In this document: positions 1-7,749 of the stretch, piece by piece | Position numbering within the stretch: the stretch's first letter is position 1 | Layout of the letters: the number at the start of each line of letters is the position of its first letter | NCBI GenBank assembly: GCA_947629175.1 | Contig: CANRCT010000001.1 | Coordinates: 1 to 64,000 of the forward strand | Source: an uncultured Muribaculaceae bacterium | GTDB taxonomy: Bacteria; Bacteroidota; Bacteroidia; Bacteroidales; Muribaculaceae | Reading direction: 5' to 3' | Length of the DNA: 64,000 nt | Program-made: the position numbers and the translations under genes | Notes under the pieces: model-generated | The model's input: only the letters and a program-made list of their open reading frames with translations | Database searches by the model: none | What the model was told of the DNA's origin: nothing

Positions 1-9
1 CTCACAAAA

Positions 10-42
10 ATAGCCGCCCAAACTCTGGACGGCTATCTTTTT
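10..42 (+). terminator. Rho-independent terminator of a gene left of the window
   Basis: The arms ATAGCCGCCC (10-19) and GGACGGCTAT (27-36) pair with one wobble around a 7-nt loop and are followed by CTTTTT. It would end a plus-strand gene lying outside the window and insulates the decarboxylase that follows. Confidence 0.75.
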
Positions 43-135
43 ATGGCCTACCTGCCATCGCGGACGGTTGTACGATTGTCAGGTCAAACATCAATAACAT
101 AACACACAACACACAAACATTAAAATCTTACTATT

Positions 136-1281
136 ATGGCAGACAAGAAGTATTCTCCCGTCGTTCAGGAGCTCGCTGACCTGATCAAGGAAAACAACTG
201 GGAAGACAAGTTCAACCAGGCTATCGCCAAGGTGGTTTCCTACAAGATCCCCGGCCTGTCGGACATCGCTTCGATCGACGACTATCTCGACTATCTGGAG
301 GCCTACATGCACTGGGTTCCCGCCGAGAACAAAGAGGGCACACACGTATATCAGCACCTTTTCCGGTCGTTCTTCCTGCTCGATCAGGAGCCGGTGAAGT
401 CGCTGCAGACTCCTTGCGCTCCGGCCGACCAGATGCCCGAGCTGTCGCCGCTCTCGAAATGGATGGTGGACTATTGCTACGGCATCGGCGACTGGCTTGA
501 CAGCCCCGAATCGATCACCGACGACAGCGTCAAGTCGTTCTATGACTGCGCCGTCTACAATATGGACGAATATCTCGAACCGCGCGGCGGCTGGAAGACG
601 TTCAACCAGATGTTTGCCCGCCACACCAAACCGGGTTACCGTCCTATCGCCGCTATCGACGACGACAAGGTGATCGTCCATCCCGCCGACGCATGCTTCG
701 GAGGCCAGTGGGAGATCCGCCCCGACACCCACGTGCGCATCAAGGGTCTTGACTGGAGCATCGACGAGCTGCTCGAAGGGAGCCCCTACAAGGACAAATT
801 CAAAGGCGGCATGTGGTGCCACTCGTTCCTGAGCTGGACCGACTATCACCGCCAGCACGCTCCTCTGTCGGGCATCGTGCGCGAGGCCAGGGTGATCCAG
901 GGCGCATGCTACGTTGACCTCGTGGCTGTTCCCGACAAGGTAAATCCTGCCACCAACCAGGTGGAGGCATGGCGTGCCACCGCTCCTGACCAGGCCGGCT
1001 ACGAATTCATGCAGACACGTGGCCTGATCGTGCTGGAGACGAAGTATGGCTACGTGGCCATCCTGCCGATCGCCATGCCGCAGGTATCTTCGGTAGTGGT
1101 TACCGCCGAGGAGGGTGTGGCTCTGAAGAAGGGCGACGAGATATCCTACTTCCAGTTTGGCGGCTCCGATATCGTCTACCTCTTCTCCGCCAACATGAAT
1201 GTATCGATGACAGCCCACAAGGGCACCCACTACAAGGTGGGCACCAAGATCGGCGAGGTATATCCCGTGGTGGAACTCTGA
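136..1281 (+). CDS. Pyruvoyl-dependent decarboxylase of the phosphatidylserine decarboxylase fold (381 aa)
   Basis: The C-terminal half has all landmarks of the PSD family. The Asp motif is HPADA (D185), the histidine motif is DYHRQHAPLSG (H238, H241), and FGGSD near the end supplies the self-cleavage Gly-Ser (S344), whose Ser would become the pyruvoyl cofactor. At 381 aa it is longer than a bacterial housekeeping PSD. It has about 150 extra N-terminal residues resembling the N-terminal domain of soluble PSD-like amino-acid decarboxylases such as fungal PsiD, and no membrane segment. A GadC-like antiporter, an MFS carrier and a porin follow on the same strand, which suggests it decarboxylates an imported amino acid and the amine is exported. 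The substrate cannot be read from sequence; tryptophan is one possibility by analogy with PsiD. A strong terminator follows, so the transporters may have their own promoter. A diverged true PSD is the alternative. Confidence 0.85.
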   Translation: MADKKYSPVVQELADLIKENNWEDKFNQAIAKVVSYKIPGLSDIASIDDYLDYLEAYMHWVPAENKEGTHVYQHLFRSFFLLDQEPVKSLQTPCAPADQMPELSPLSKWMVDYCYGIGDWLDSPESITDDSVKSFYDCAVYNMDEYLEPRGGWKTFNQMFARHTKPGYRPIAAIDDDKVIVHPADACFGGQWEIRPDTHVRIKGLDWSIDELLEGSPYKDKFKGGMWCHSFLSWTDYHRQHAPLSGIVREARVIQGACYVDLVAVPDKVNPATNQVEAWRATAPDQAGYEFMQTRGLIVLETKYGYVAILPIAMPQVSSVVVTAEEGVALKKGDEISYFQFGGSDIVYLFSANMNVSMTAHKGTHYKVGTKIGEVYPVVEL

Positions 1282-1370
1282 CCGTCTGTCATGACACCGA
1301 TATAATATCAACATACCCGATACAAAGTGATCTGAACTTATTCATGGCCTCATGAAACGGTCATGATGCA

Positions 1371-1409
1371 ACGGAGGCCGGCATCACAGTCGGCCTCCGT
1401 ATTTTTTAT
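1371..1409 (+). terminator. Rho-independent terminator after the decarboxylase
   Basis: Perfect 10-bp arms ACGGAGGCCG (1371-1380) and CGGCCTCCGT (1391-1400) enclose a 10-nt loop and are followed by ATTTTTTATT. It separates the decarboxylase from the antiporter 44 nt further on, either fully or as a partial attenuator that sets their ratio. Confidence 0.9.
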
Positions 1410-1453
1410 TCACGTCTCACATCTGTTTTACTGTTTTTTAATTATCTGGGCAT

Positions 1454-3166
1454 ATGGCTGATTCAACTAAACCCAACACGTCTTCGTCCGGGGCCAAAGG
1501 GAGCGGTCCGTCGAAAGCATTGATCTCGACAGGGGCGATGACCATAATGATTATAACCACGGTGGTAAGTCTGCGAGGTCTTCCGTCGCAGGCCGAGTTC
1601 GGCATCCAGTCGATATTCTACTATCTGTTTGCCGCCATCTTTTTCCTGCTTCCGTTTTCTCTGGTGTGCGCCGAACTGGCGTCGACCTACACCCATTCGG
1701 GCGGTCTCTACCGCTGGGTGTCGGAGGCTTTCGGCCCGCGCTGGGGCTGGTCGGCGATGTATCTTGAGTGGCAGACGCTCGTGATATGGTTCCCGGCTGT
1801 GCTCATGTTCGCGGCCGTGTCGCTGGCCTATATCTTCTGGCCCGAGTCGTTCGACGCCAGGCTGTCGGCCAACAAGCTGTATACGCTGATAGTGGTGCTG
1901 GCCGTCTACTGGATCACCAACTTCATAGCTTTCCGAGGCATGAAGTCATCGAAGATACTCAGCACGCTGGGCGGTCTGTTCGGCACGATCGTGCCTGCTG
2001 CCGTGCTGATCGTGCTCGGCGTGGCCTATCTCTGCATGGGCAAGCCGATCATGCTGACACACGAGTCGTTTTTCCCTGATTTCACCAAAATCGGCACCGT
2101 GGTGCTCGCCGCCTCCATCTTCCTTTTCTACGGGGGCATGGAGATGAACGCCGTGCATGTGCAGAACATGAAGAATCCGGCCCGCGAGTTCCCGCGCGCC
2201 ATATTCCTCGCCGTGGCGGTGATAGTGCTGATCTTCGTGTTCGCCACTCTCGCCATCGGTTTTGTCGTCCCGGCCAAGGATATCAATCTGCTGGCTTCGC
2301 TGCTGGTGGCCTACAACGACCTGTGGGCTTCGGTGGGCGCGCCCTGGCTCGGCAATGTGATGGCTCTTCTGATCACCTTCGGCGTGATAGGCCAGGTGAG
2401 CGTGATCATCGCCGGCCCGTCGACCGGTCTGGTGGCTGTGGGCGAGAGCGGGTATCTGCCCCGTTCGCTCCAGAAGGTCAATAAAAACGGCGTCAACAAG
2501 CCGATCCTCTACGTTCAGGCTATATTTGTCAGCCTGCTGGCCCTGGTGCTCGTAGTGCTTCCCTCTGTGGAGTCGGCCTATCAGGTGATGTCGCAGATGG
2601 CTACGGTGATCTACCTGATCCTCGTGCTGATGATCTACTTCGCATTCTTCCGTCTGCGCCACACGCAGCCGCTCAAACGCCGCGGCTTCCGCATCCCCGG
2701 CGGACGGTTCGGCGAGATAGCCGTGGGAGGCATTGGCGTACTGGGAGCTTTCATCGCCATGGTGCTGAGCTTCTTCCCGCCGTCGCAGATCAATACGGGC
2801 AGTCCGGTGGTCTACGTGCTGATAATACTCTGCGGAGCGGTGATCTTCTTCTGCCTGCCGCTGATAGTGTTTGCGAAGCGCAAACCGTCGTGGCGCAATC
2901 CCGACGTCGATTTCTATCCCTTCGACTGGCAGATAGAGAACAGGCGTCCCTCTGAGGTGTCGAAGTGGTCGGCCGATTTCACTCCTACCGGAGCCGATGT
3001 GGCTGCCGCCGACGCCCGCATACTCGCTGAGGAGAACGGAGCTTCGCCGGCCGACGCCCAGAAGCTCGCCGACGAGGCCGCCAAGGCCTACAACGGCTCG
3101 CAGACGCCGCAGTCGGTGGCATATACGGTGTTCAACAACGACAAAACCGCCGCGACCGGCAAGTGA
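1454..3166 (+). CDS. APC-superfamily amino acid antiporter, GadC-like (570 aa)
   Basis: This is a polytopic membrane protein with about 12 hydrophobic segments and the N-terminal helix-1 region typical of APC exchangers (TIMIITTVVSLRGLPS). The WVSEAFGPRWGW segment corresponds to the WV-x-x-AFG region of the glutamate/GABA antiporter GadC. A long polar cytoplasmic tail (about residues 475-570) beginning KPSWRNPDVDFYPFDW may act like the GadC C-plug, which gates transport by pH. A close paralogue lies at 28787-30397. Its place directly after a pyruvoyl decarboxylase supports substrate/product exchange, in which an amino acid enters and its amine leaves while a cytoplasmic proton is consumed. 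The transported pair is unknown. The start ATG follows the terminator by 44 nt; no clear promoter was found in that gap. Confidence 0.85.
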   Translation: MADSTKPNTSSSGAKGSGPSKALISTGAMTIMIITTVVSLRGLPSQAEFGIQSIFYYLFAAIFFLLPFSLVCAELASTYTHSGGLYRWVSEAFGPRWGWSAMYLEWQTLVIWFPAVLMFAAVSLAYIFWPESFDARLSANKLYTLIVVLAVYWITNFIAFRGMKSSKILSTLGGLFGTIVPAAVLIVLGVAYLCMGKPIMLTHESFFPDFTKIGTVVLAASIFLFYGGMEMNAVHVQNMKNPAREFPRAIFLAVAVIVLIFVFATLAIGFVVPAKDINLLASLLVAYNDLWASVGAPWLGNVMALLITFGVIGQVSVIIAGPSTGLVAVGESGYLPRSLQKVNKNGVNKPILYVQAIFVSLLALVLVVLPSVESAYQVMSQMATVIYLILVLMIYFAFFRLRHTQPLKRRGFRIPGGRFGEIAVGGIGVLGAFIAMVLSFFPPSQINTGSPVVYVLIILCGAVIFFCLPLIVFAKRKPSWRNPDVDFYPFDWQIENRRPSEVSKWSADFTPTGADVAAADARILAEENGASPADAQKLADEAAKAYNGSQTPQSVAYTVFNNDKTAATGK

Positions 3167-3202
3167 TCCCTTGCAGTCTCAGCCGCAAAATACGCAAAGG
3201 AT

Positions 3203-4519
3203 ATGAAAATCAATACAGGCAAGGGCACAATACCCCTGATGACGCTTATCGCCATATGGTCGATATCGCTGACTGTCAATCTCCCGGGACTGGCAATCAC
3301 TCCGATGCTGGGCAATCTTGACAAAATATTCCCGCACACGTCGGAGCTGGAGATACAGCTGCTCACCGTGCTGCCCAATCTGTGCATAATTCCTTTCGTG
3401 CTGCTGTCGGGGAGGCTGTCGCTGTCGAAGAGCAAGATAAGAATAGTAGTGGTTGCCCTCGCCATATATCTGGCGAGCGGCATCCTCTACTTCTTCGCCC
3501 GCAATATGGTGGATCTGATCGTCATCAGCTGTCTGCTCGGCATCGGGTGCGGTCTGCTCATACCGCTTGCCGCCGGTCTGCTTGCGGATACGTTCGTCGG
3601 ACGCTTCCGCATGCGCCAGCTGGGCATCAAGTCGGGCATATCCAATCTGGCCCTGGTGTGCGCCACGTATATAGTAGGGTGGCTCGGGCATGGCAACTGG
3701 CGTCTGCCGTTCGCCGTTTATCTTATTCCGGCGATACCGCTGGCGCTCTCCGTGTTCCTGCGGGGCATCCCTAAGGCCGACCTCAATCCGGCCCCCGCCG
3801 CTCCTGCGGGCGATATGGCTGCCACTTCCAAGGCGGCTTCCAAGGCGTCGGAGGCGGGAGTGGCTGCCGGCTCTATCCATGCAAAGGCTCCCGTGGGGGC
3901 AAAGAATCCTTCCAGGGTGACCGACGGCTTCATAATGCCGAGGGTGTGGTCGCTGATAGCAGTATACTTCTTCGTGTGCTACGCCACTGTGATCGTGAGC
4001 TACTATACTCCTTTCCTGATGCAGACCGAGGGAATGAGCGACTCGGAGACAGGTACGGTGACGGCAATATTCTTCCTCGCGGTGTTCCTGCCGGGATTCA
4101 TTCTGCCCTATATCGTCAGGCTGTGCCGCCAGTCGACGCTGATACTGTCGTCGGTGGTGATGGCGGCGGGAGTGTTGCTGATGGCTGTCGGCCATGATTT
4201 CGCGCTTATGTGCGTTGCCGCGGTGCTTGTCGGACTGGGCTACGGCATATTCCAGCCTCTGATCTACGACAAGGCCACGCAGATCGTCACGGTGCCGGCC
4301 AAGGCCACTCTGGCGCTGGCCATCGTATTGGCTGCCAACTATATCTCCATTAGCGCAACGCCATTTATCGTCGACGGATTCCGCGACATATTCGATCCTC
4401 GCCGGCTGGTCAACACTTTCCCGTTCATATTGAACTCGGTGCTTCTGGGCTTGTTTACGGTGGTAGTGCTGATATTCCGCAGATCGTTCGTGTTCCGCAT
4501 CGATCCGTCCTATTATTGA
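3203..4519 (+). CDS. Major facilitator superfamily transporter (438 aa)
   Basis: Two blocks of six hydrophobic segments are separated by an Ala/Ser-rich low-complexity cytoplasmic loop (about residues 195-240). The loop between helices 2 and 3 has LSGRLSLSKSK in the position of the MFS A-motif, in a diverged form. It starts 36 nt after the antiporter and is followed by a porin 22 nt later, so the three are probably one transcript. Within the cluster it is a plausible second route for exporting the decarboxylation product or importing the substrate. No substrate-specific motif was recognised, so only the family call is firm. Confidence 0.85.
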   Translation: MKINTGKGTIPLMTLIAIWSISLTVNLPGLAITPMLGNLDKIFPHTSELEIQLLTVLPNLCIIPFVLLSGRLSLSKSKIRIVVVALAIYLASGILYFFARNMVDLIVISCLLGIGCGLLIPLAAGLLADTFVGRFRMRQLGIKSGISNLALVCATYIVGWLGHGNWRLPFAVYLIPAIPLALSVFLRGIPKADLNPAPAAPAGDMAATSKAASKASEAGVAAGSIHAKAPVGAKNPSRVTDGFIMPRVWSLIAVYFFVCYATVIVSYYTPFLMQTEGMSDSETGTVTAIFFLAVFLPGFILPYIVRLCRQSTLILSSVVMAAGVLLMAVGHDFALMCVAAVLVGLGYGIFQPLIYDKATQIVTVPAKATLALAIVLAANYISISATPFIVDGFRDIFDPRRLVNTFPFILNSVLLGLFTVVVLIFRRSFVFRIDPSYY

Positions 4520-4541
4520 CAATTTGTTTTACAGTGATATT

Positions 4542-5849
4542 ATGAAGAATCTCACACGTTTCATACTGTTGTTGCCGGCAGTGGGAATAATGCCGGCGGC
4601 CTACGGCCAGAATCATCCGCTGACGCCCGTGTGGCAGGAAGTGACGGTGATCAATTCCTGCGGCGGCTCCGGAGCCGATACGGCCCGGGTAAGCATCTAC
4701 GAAATTTTTGTGGAGAACGCGCCCAAATCGTTCAAGGTGCCCGGCGCCCCGAGGTTTGCGATCGAGGGAAAGAACCGCCAGTTTTATTTCGGCATAGGCG
4801 GTACGGCCAAGGCCACTCTTTCCTACGACTGGGGCAATCCGATCGACAACGCCTATGATTTCACCACGTCGGCCATACCGGCTCAGACGCGCAAGGGCGA
4901 CGGCGGACTGACACAGTTCTCGGTGGCCACGAGCAGTCTGTTTTTCAACTTCGTGGCTATGCCGGGCGATAAGAACCAGATCGGTGCCTACTTCAACTTC
5001 AATTTCACCGGCAACGGCAACAACTACGGCTTCAATCTCTATTACGCTTATCTGAAATATCGGGGCCTGACGGTGGGCTATGATTTCAGCCTGTTCTCCG
5101 ACATGGCTGCGATACCTCCGAGCATCGACAACGAGGGGCCGTGCGCTCTCACGGCGATCCCCAACGGCGTGATCGACTACCGCTGTCAGATCGACCCGCA
5201 CTGGAGCGTGGCCATAGGCGCCGAGCTTCCGATGTTGTCGGCGACGGTGGGCGACCGCACATACACTGTCAGTCAGCGTGTGCCCGACATACCGGCCTAC
5301 GTGCAGTATTCGTGGGGCGGCGGCAAGAGCTGGGTAAGAGTGTCGGGAATCCTGCGCAACATGCAGTATCATGACGTGACGGCCGACCGCAACCGCGACG
5401 TCGTGGGCTGGGGCGTGAAGACGAGCGGCAGCGCGTCGCTCTCGCCGTTCGTGACGGCTTACTGGCAGGGCGCCTACGGCCGGGGCATCACCAGCTATTT
5501 CCAGGATCTCTACGAGGGCGGACTCGACATGGTGCCCGGCGCCGACGGGCGGCTCCGCGCCGTCAAGGCTTGGGGAGGATATCTGGGACTGCAATACAAT
5601 ATCTCTCCCAAAGTCTACGCCACGACCACCTACAGCCATCTGCGCAATTATGCTCCGCGCTATGAGGGTGGGGAAGTGGCCTGGGGAAGCCAGTACAGAT
5701 ACGCTCAGTATGCTCTGGCCAACGTGATATGGAACATCACTCCGCAGATCTCCACGGGCCTGGAATACATCTATGGCCGACGCGTGGATATGAGCGGGGT
5801 GTCGCGCCACGACAACCGCATACAGACTATGCTCCAGTTCTCGTTCTGA
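4542..5849 (+). CDS. Outer-membrane beta-barrel porin, probably DcaP-like (435 aa)
   Basis: The ATG at 4542 gives a clean signal peptide (MKNLTRFILLLPAVGIMPAAYG, cut before Q); an upstream TTG at 4524 in the same frame would spoil it. The mature protein has a short N-terminal region of about 60 residues, then alternating amphipathic strands rich in Gly, Tyr and Trp (for example QFYFGIGGTAKATLSYDW), and ends in Phe (LQFSF), the usual barrel C-terminus recognised by BamA. The strand pattern and the early FYFGIGG segment suggest the DcaP-like porins common in Bacteroidetes, but the exact family is not certain. It is the last gene of the decarboxylase/transporter cluster and would let a small charged substrate or product cross the outer membrane. 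Confidence 0.75.
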   Translation: MKNLTRFILLLPAVGIMPAAYGQNHPLTPVWQEVTVINSCGGSGADTARVSIYEIFVENAPKSFKVPGAPRFAIEGKNRQFYFGIGGTAKATLSYDWGNPIDNAYDFTTSAIPAQTRKGDGGLTQFSVATSSLFFNFVAMPGDKNQIGAYFNFNFTGNGNNYGFNLYYAYLKYRGLTVGYDFSLFSDMAAIPPSIDNEGPCALTAIPNGVIDYRCQIDPHWSVAIGAELPMLSATVGDRTYTVSQRVPDIPAYVQYSWGGGKSWVRVSGILRNMQYHDVTADRNRDVVGWGVKTSGSASLSPFVTAYWQGAYGRGITSYFQDLYEGGLDMVPGADGRLRAVKAWGGYLGLQYNISPKVYATTTYSHLRNYAPRYEGGEVAWGSQYRYAQYALANVIWNITPQISTGLEYIYGRRVDMSGVSRHDNRIQTMLQFSF

Positions 5850-5892
5850 CCCTCCGCAGGCACGCTCCTCGCTGACCTGCCGAAAATAATCG

Positions 5893-5948
5893 GAGCCGCC
5901 GGGATTGCTATCGTTGAGGCAATGCCGGCGGCTCTGTTTGCTTTTTTT
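5893..5948 (+). terminator. Terminator at the end of the decarboxylase/porin cluster
   Basis: The arms GAGCCGCCGGGATTGC and GCAATGCCGGCGGCTC (5893-5934) form a long stem with one bulge or mismatch, followed by TGTTTGCTTTTTTT. It ends the plus-strand porin transcript just before the inverted-repeat segment. Confidence 0.9.
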
Positions 5949-5951
5949 ATA

Positions 5952-5970
5952 TATCTCTTGGTAAGAGATA
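5952..5970 (+). repeat. Left inverted repeat of a putative invertible segment
   Basis: The sequence TATCTCTTGGTAAGAGATA is itself a dyad with 8-bp arms around GGT. Its exact reverse complement occurs at 6139-6157, and the match continues for two more bases (CT) on the right side. The asymmetric centre, GGT on one side and ACC on the other, gives the pair a defined opposite orientation, as needed for site-specific inversion. Confidence 0.8.
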
Positions 5971-5983
5971 CTTAATTCTTTCG

Positions 5984-6015
5984 CAAATTTAGGTAATAAG
6001 TTTGATATTAGCAAA
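5984..6015 (-). promoter_or_regulatory. Consensus Bacteroidetes promoter, pointing left
   Basis: On the minus strand TTTG (6015-6012) is followed after exactly 20 nt by TAAATTTG (5991-5984), matching TTTG-N19/21-TAnnTTTG. It lies between the two inverted repeats, with its expected start site about 7 nt before the left repeat. A second -7-like box, TAAGTTTG at 5997-6004 on the plus strand, has no -33 partner. Confidence 0.65.
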
Positions 6016-6138
6016 AAAACGCCTCTTTATTTTACCCGGGTCCCGACGCTTATCTGTGCAAAAAATCAAAAATGTTTATCATCGGTCGGTCAGCAGCGGT
6101 TATAACAGCCTGAATCTCTGATTGCCCCGTTTTTTCAG

Positions 6139-6157
6139 TATCTCTTACCAAGAGATA
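6139..6157 (-). repeat. Right inverted repeat of the putative invertible segment
   Basis: TATCTCTTACCAAGAGATA is the exact reverse complement of 5952-5970. Here the dyad extends to perfect 11-bp arms (CAGTATCTCTT and AAGAGATACTG, 6136-6160) around ACC. Confidence 0.8.
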
Positions 6158-6233
6158 CTGCCTCTTTGCAGATAGTTTTGCTACGATCAAAGATGCGATT
6201 TTCGTCGGAAAACCATGTGGGCACGAACCTTTA

Positions 6234-6254
6234 TTTTGAGAACACAGCTCAAAA
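6234..6254 (+). promoter_or_regulatory. Hairpin in the leader of the polysaccharide locus
   Basis: TTTTGAG (6234-6240) and CTCAAAA (6248-6254) form a perfect 7-bp stem with loop AACACAG, about 55 nt before the antiterminator start. RfaH-type NusG paralogues act at a small hairpin in the non-template strand (ops), and UpxY proteins act on the leader of their own locus. This is the best candidate for such an element here. There is no T-run, so it is not an ordinary terminator. Confidence 0.4.
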
Positions 6255-6308
6255 CGAGGGGTCGATAAATGTGTCCGCAAATCGGCACGCGGTTACAAAT
6301 TTACCGGT

Positions 6309-7736
6309 TTGGAATTGCCAGACACAAAGCATTTTACGATAGGGCAGGCGATCGACTTTTTCAAGTCGAGGCTTGCGGCATACGATGGCGAGAGCCGCCG
6401 GTCGTACGGCAAGGCACTCTCGTCGCTGACCTGCTATGCGGCTGCGCGGTGCAGCGGATCGGATCCGCTGGACGGGGCGTTGCTGGCCGACTGGTATGTG
6501 GCCGGGCGTCTGCAGGGACTCTCGGCGAAGACTGCTGCGTTTTATCTCGACAAGATCGGGAGCCTCTATGGCGCGGCTGTGAAGAGCGGGCTGGCGGCTG
6601 ATGCGTCCTTTGTCAGCGATCTCAAGGCGCGCGTGCGCAGGTCGGATGTCGGGGGCGGTGCTATGCCTGCATTGAGCGACGCTGCGCTTGGCCGGCTGAC
6701 GGCGCTCTCGTCGGCGCTGATCGACGGCTCGCGCGAGGGCGCGCCGGCTGAATATGCCATGCTGATGGCCCTGGCGGCGGGATGCATGCCTCTGAGGGAG
6801 GTGGCCGCGCTGCGCAGGGAGGGCGTCGACGCTCTCGGCTCAGTGGCGCGGGCGATTGCGTCCCGCGTAGAGGATGCGAGGCGCAAATACGTGTTTCCGC
6901 TCAATCAGACACGACTGACGCCGCGGCAGGTGGCCGAGGCGTTGGGGCGCGACGTAGCGGCATGCATGCGTCGGCTCGGATTGCCCACGTGCGGAGAGGC
7001 CGACGAGGCTCTGCGCACGCTTTGGGCGTTGCTGGCCCTGCGGTGCGGCGTGGCTCCGTCGTCGGTAGTCGGTGCTCTCGGAGCGGTTCCAGCCGGGCTG
7101 CCGGTGATGGCTCTCTGCGTTCCGGCTCAGGCCGGTGACGGCGAACGCGCTGAGATAGCGGAGGCCGTCGGACAGATGCTCGCGGGCGAAAGCCGCCAGT
7201 GGTTCGCCATGCGCCTGCGTCCGCGCGTGAAGTATGATTCGGTGGTCGAGCGGTTCGCCCGGCAGACCGACATGAAAATGCCCGAGACCTTCTATCCCTG
7301 CGAGGAGATAGCGCGCCGCATCGGCCGCAAGCTCGTGTGGGCCGACCGTCCGGTGATCCCCGACGTGGTGTTTTTCCGCAGCCGCATGACCGATGTGTGG
7401 CCCCTGATGCAGCGCGTCTACGATCTGGCATGGTGCTACCGCGACGACCGCGGGCCGGCCGGACATTACGCGGCTATCCCCGACCGCGCCATGGTCGACT
7501 TCCAGCAGGCCATCGGCTTCTTCCGCCCCGGCTTCGAGGTGGCTCCGGCGGGGCAGCTTCCCATAGGGCCCGATGACGAGGTGGTGATCGTCGGCGGCGA
7601 CTTCGCCCGGCAGCAGGGGAGGGTGGTGAAGCTCGACTCGGCCGAGGCTGACCACATAGTCTACCGCGTGATGCTCCACGGTGCTCCGGGCAGCTGGAAC
7701 GTGGGCGTCGACGCGCGCCTGCTCCGGCGGGTATGA
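6309..7736 (+). CDS. Fusion of degenerate tyrosine-recombinase fold and NusG/UpxY-like antiterminator (475 aa)
   Basis: Residues 8-110 resemble the SAM-like core-binding domain of phage integrases. Residues 120-270 follow the tyrosine-recombinase catalytic fold but lack its active site. The first Arg position is Pro in GCMPLREVAALR (P161), HxLR is EALR (233-236), LGH is LGA (257-259) and no nucleophilic Tyr follows. Residues 297-405 are a NusG N-terminal domain (QWFAMRLRPRVKYD) and 420-442 a KOW motif (DDEVVIVGGDFARQQGRVV), the layout of UpxY and RfaH. It is first in the polysaccharide locus, where UpxY genes sit, so it probably suppresses early termination in the operon. The DNA-binding half may tie it to the promoter repeats. 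The start is the TTG at 6309; no in-frame ATG occurs before residue 151. The KOW end is firm, the N-terminal family call fairly so. Confidence 0.8.
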   Translation: MELPDTKHFTIGQAIDFFKSRLAAYDGESRRSYGKALSSLTCYAAARCSGSDPLDGALLADWYVAGRLQGLSAKTAAFYLDKIGSLYGAAVKSGLAADASFVSDLKARVRRSDVGGGAMPALSDAALGRLTALSSALIDGSREGAPAEYAMLMALAAGCMPLREVAALRREGVDALGSVARAIASRVEDARRKYVFPLNQTRLTPRQVAEALGRDVAACMRRLGLPTCGEADEALRTLWALLALRCGVAPSSVVGALGAVPAGLPVMALCVPAQAGDGERAEIAEAVGQMLAGESRQWFAMRLRPRVKYDSVVERFARQTDMKMPETFYPCEEIARRIGRKLVWADRPVIPDVVFFRSRMTDVWPLMQRVYDLAWCYRDDRGPAGHYAAIPDRAMVDFQQAIGFFRPGFEVAPAGQLPIGPDDEVVIVGGDFARQQGRVVKLDSAEADHIVYRVMLHGAPGSWNVGVDARLLRRV

Positions 7737-7749
7737 TACAACTGATGAT

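Larger units (their letters stand above)
5952..6157. promoter_or_regulatory. Putative invertible promoter segment of the polysaccharide locus
   Basis: Two exact 19-bp inverted repeats bound 168 bp of AT-rich DNA directly upstream of the polysaccharide locus. Inside, close to the left repeat, is a minus-strand promoter of Bacteroides consensus. In the orientation given it fires left, into the porin terminator, so the locus would be OFF. Inversion would put its -7 box at about 6118-6125 and a start at about 6132, giving a leader of about 177 nt before the antiterminator gene. The arrangement parallels the invertible capsule promoters of Bacteroides fragilis, but the repeats are not the Mpi consensus. 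No invertase gene is in the window. Confidence 0.7.

Noticed and set aside
3179..4522. Long minus-strand frame opposite the MFS gene, and similar long frames opposite other GC-rich genes
   Set aside because: Low-complexity, His/Arg/Gln-rich products with no domain. The opposite strand encodes clear proteins; such frames are common in GC-rich DNA.
5952..6157. The inverted repeats as ends of an insertion sequence
   Set aside because: No transposase between them and no target duplication; the segment is only 206 bp and carries a promoter.
6050..6280. 76-codon minus-strand frame in the inverted-repeat region as the missing permease end or as an invertase
   Set aside because: It has no similarity in pattern to a permease or a recombinase and crosses the right inverted repeat.
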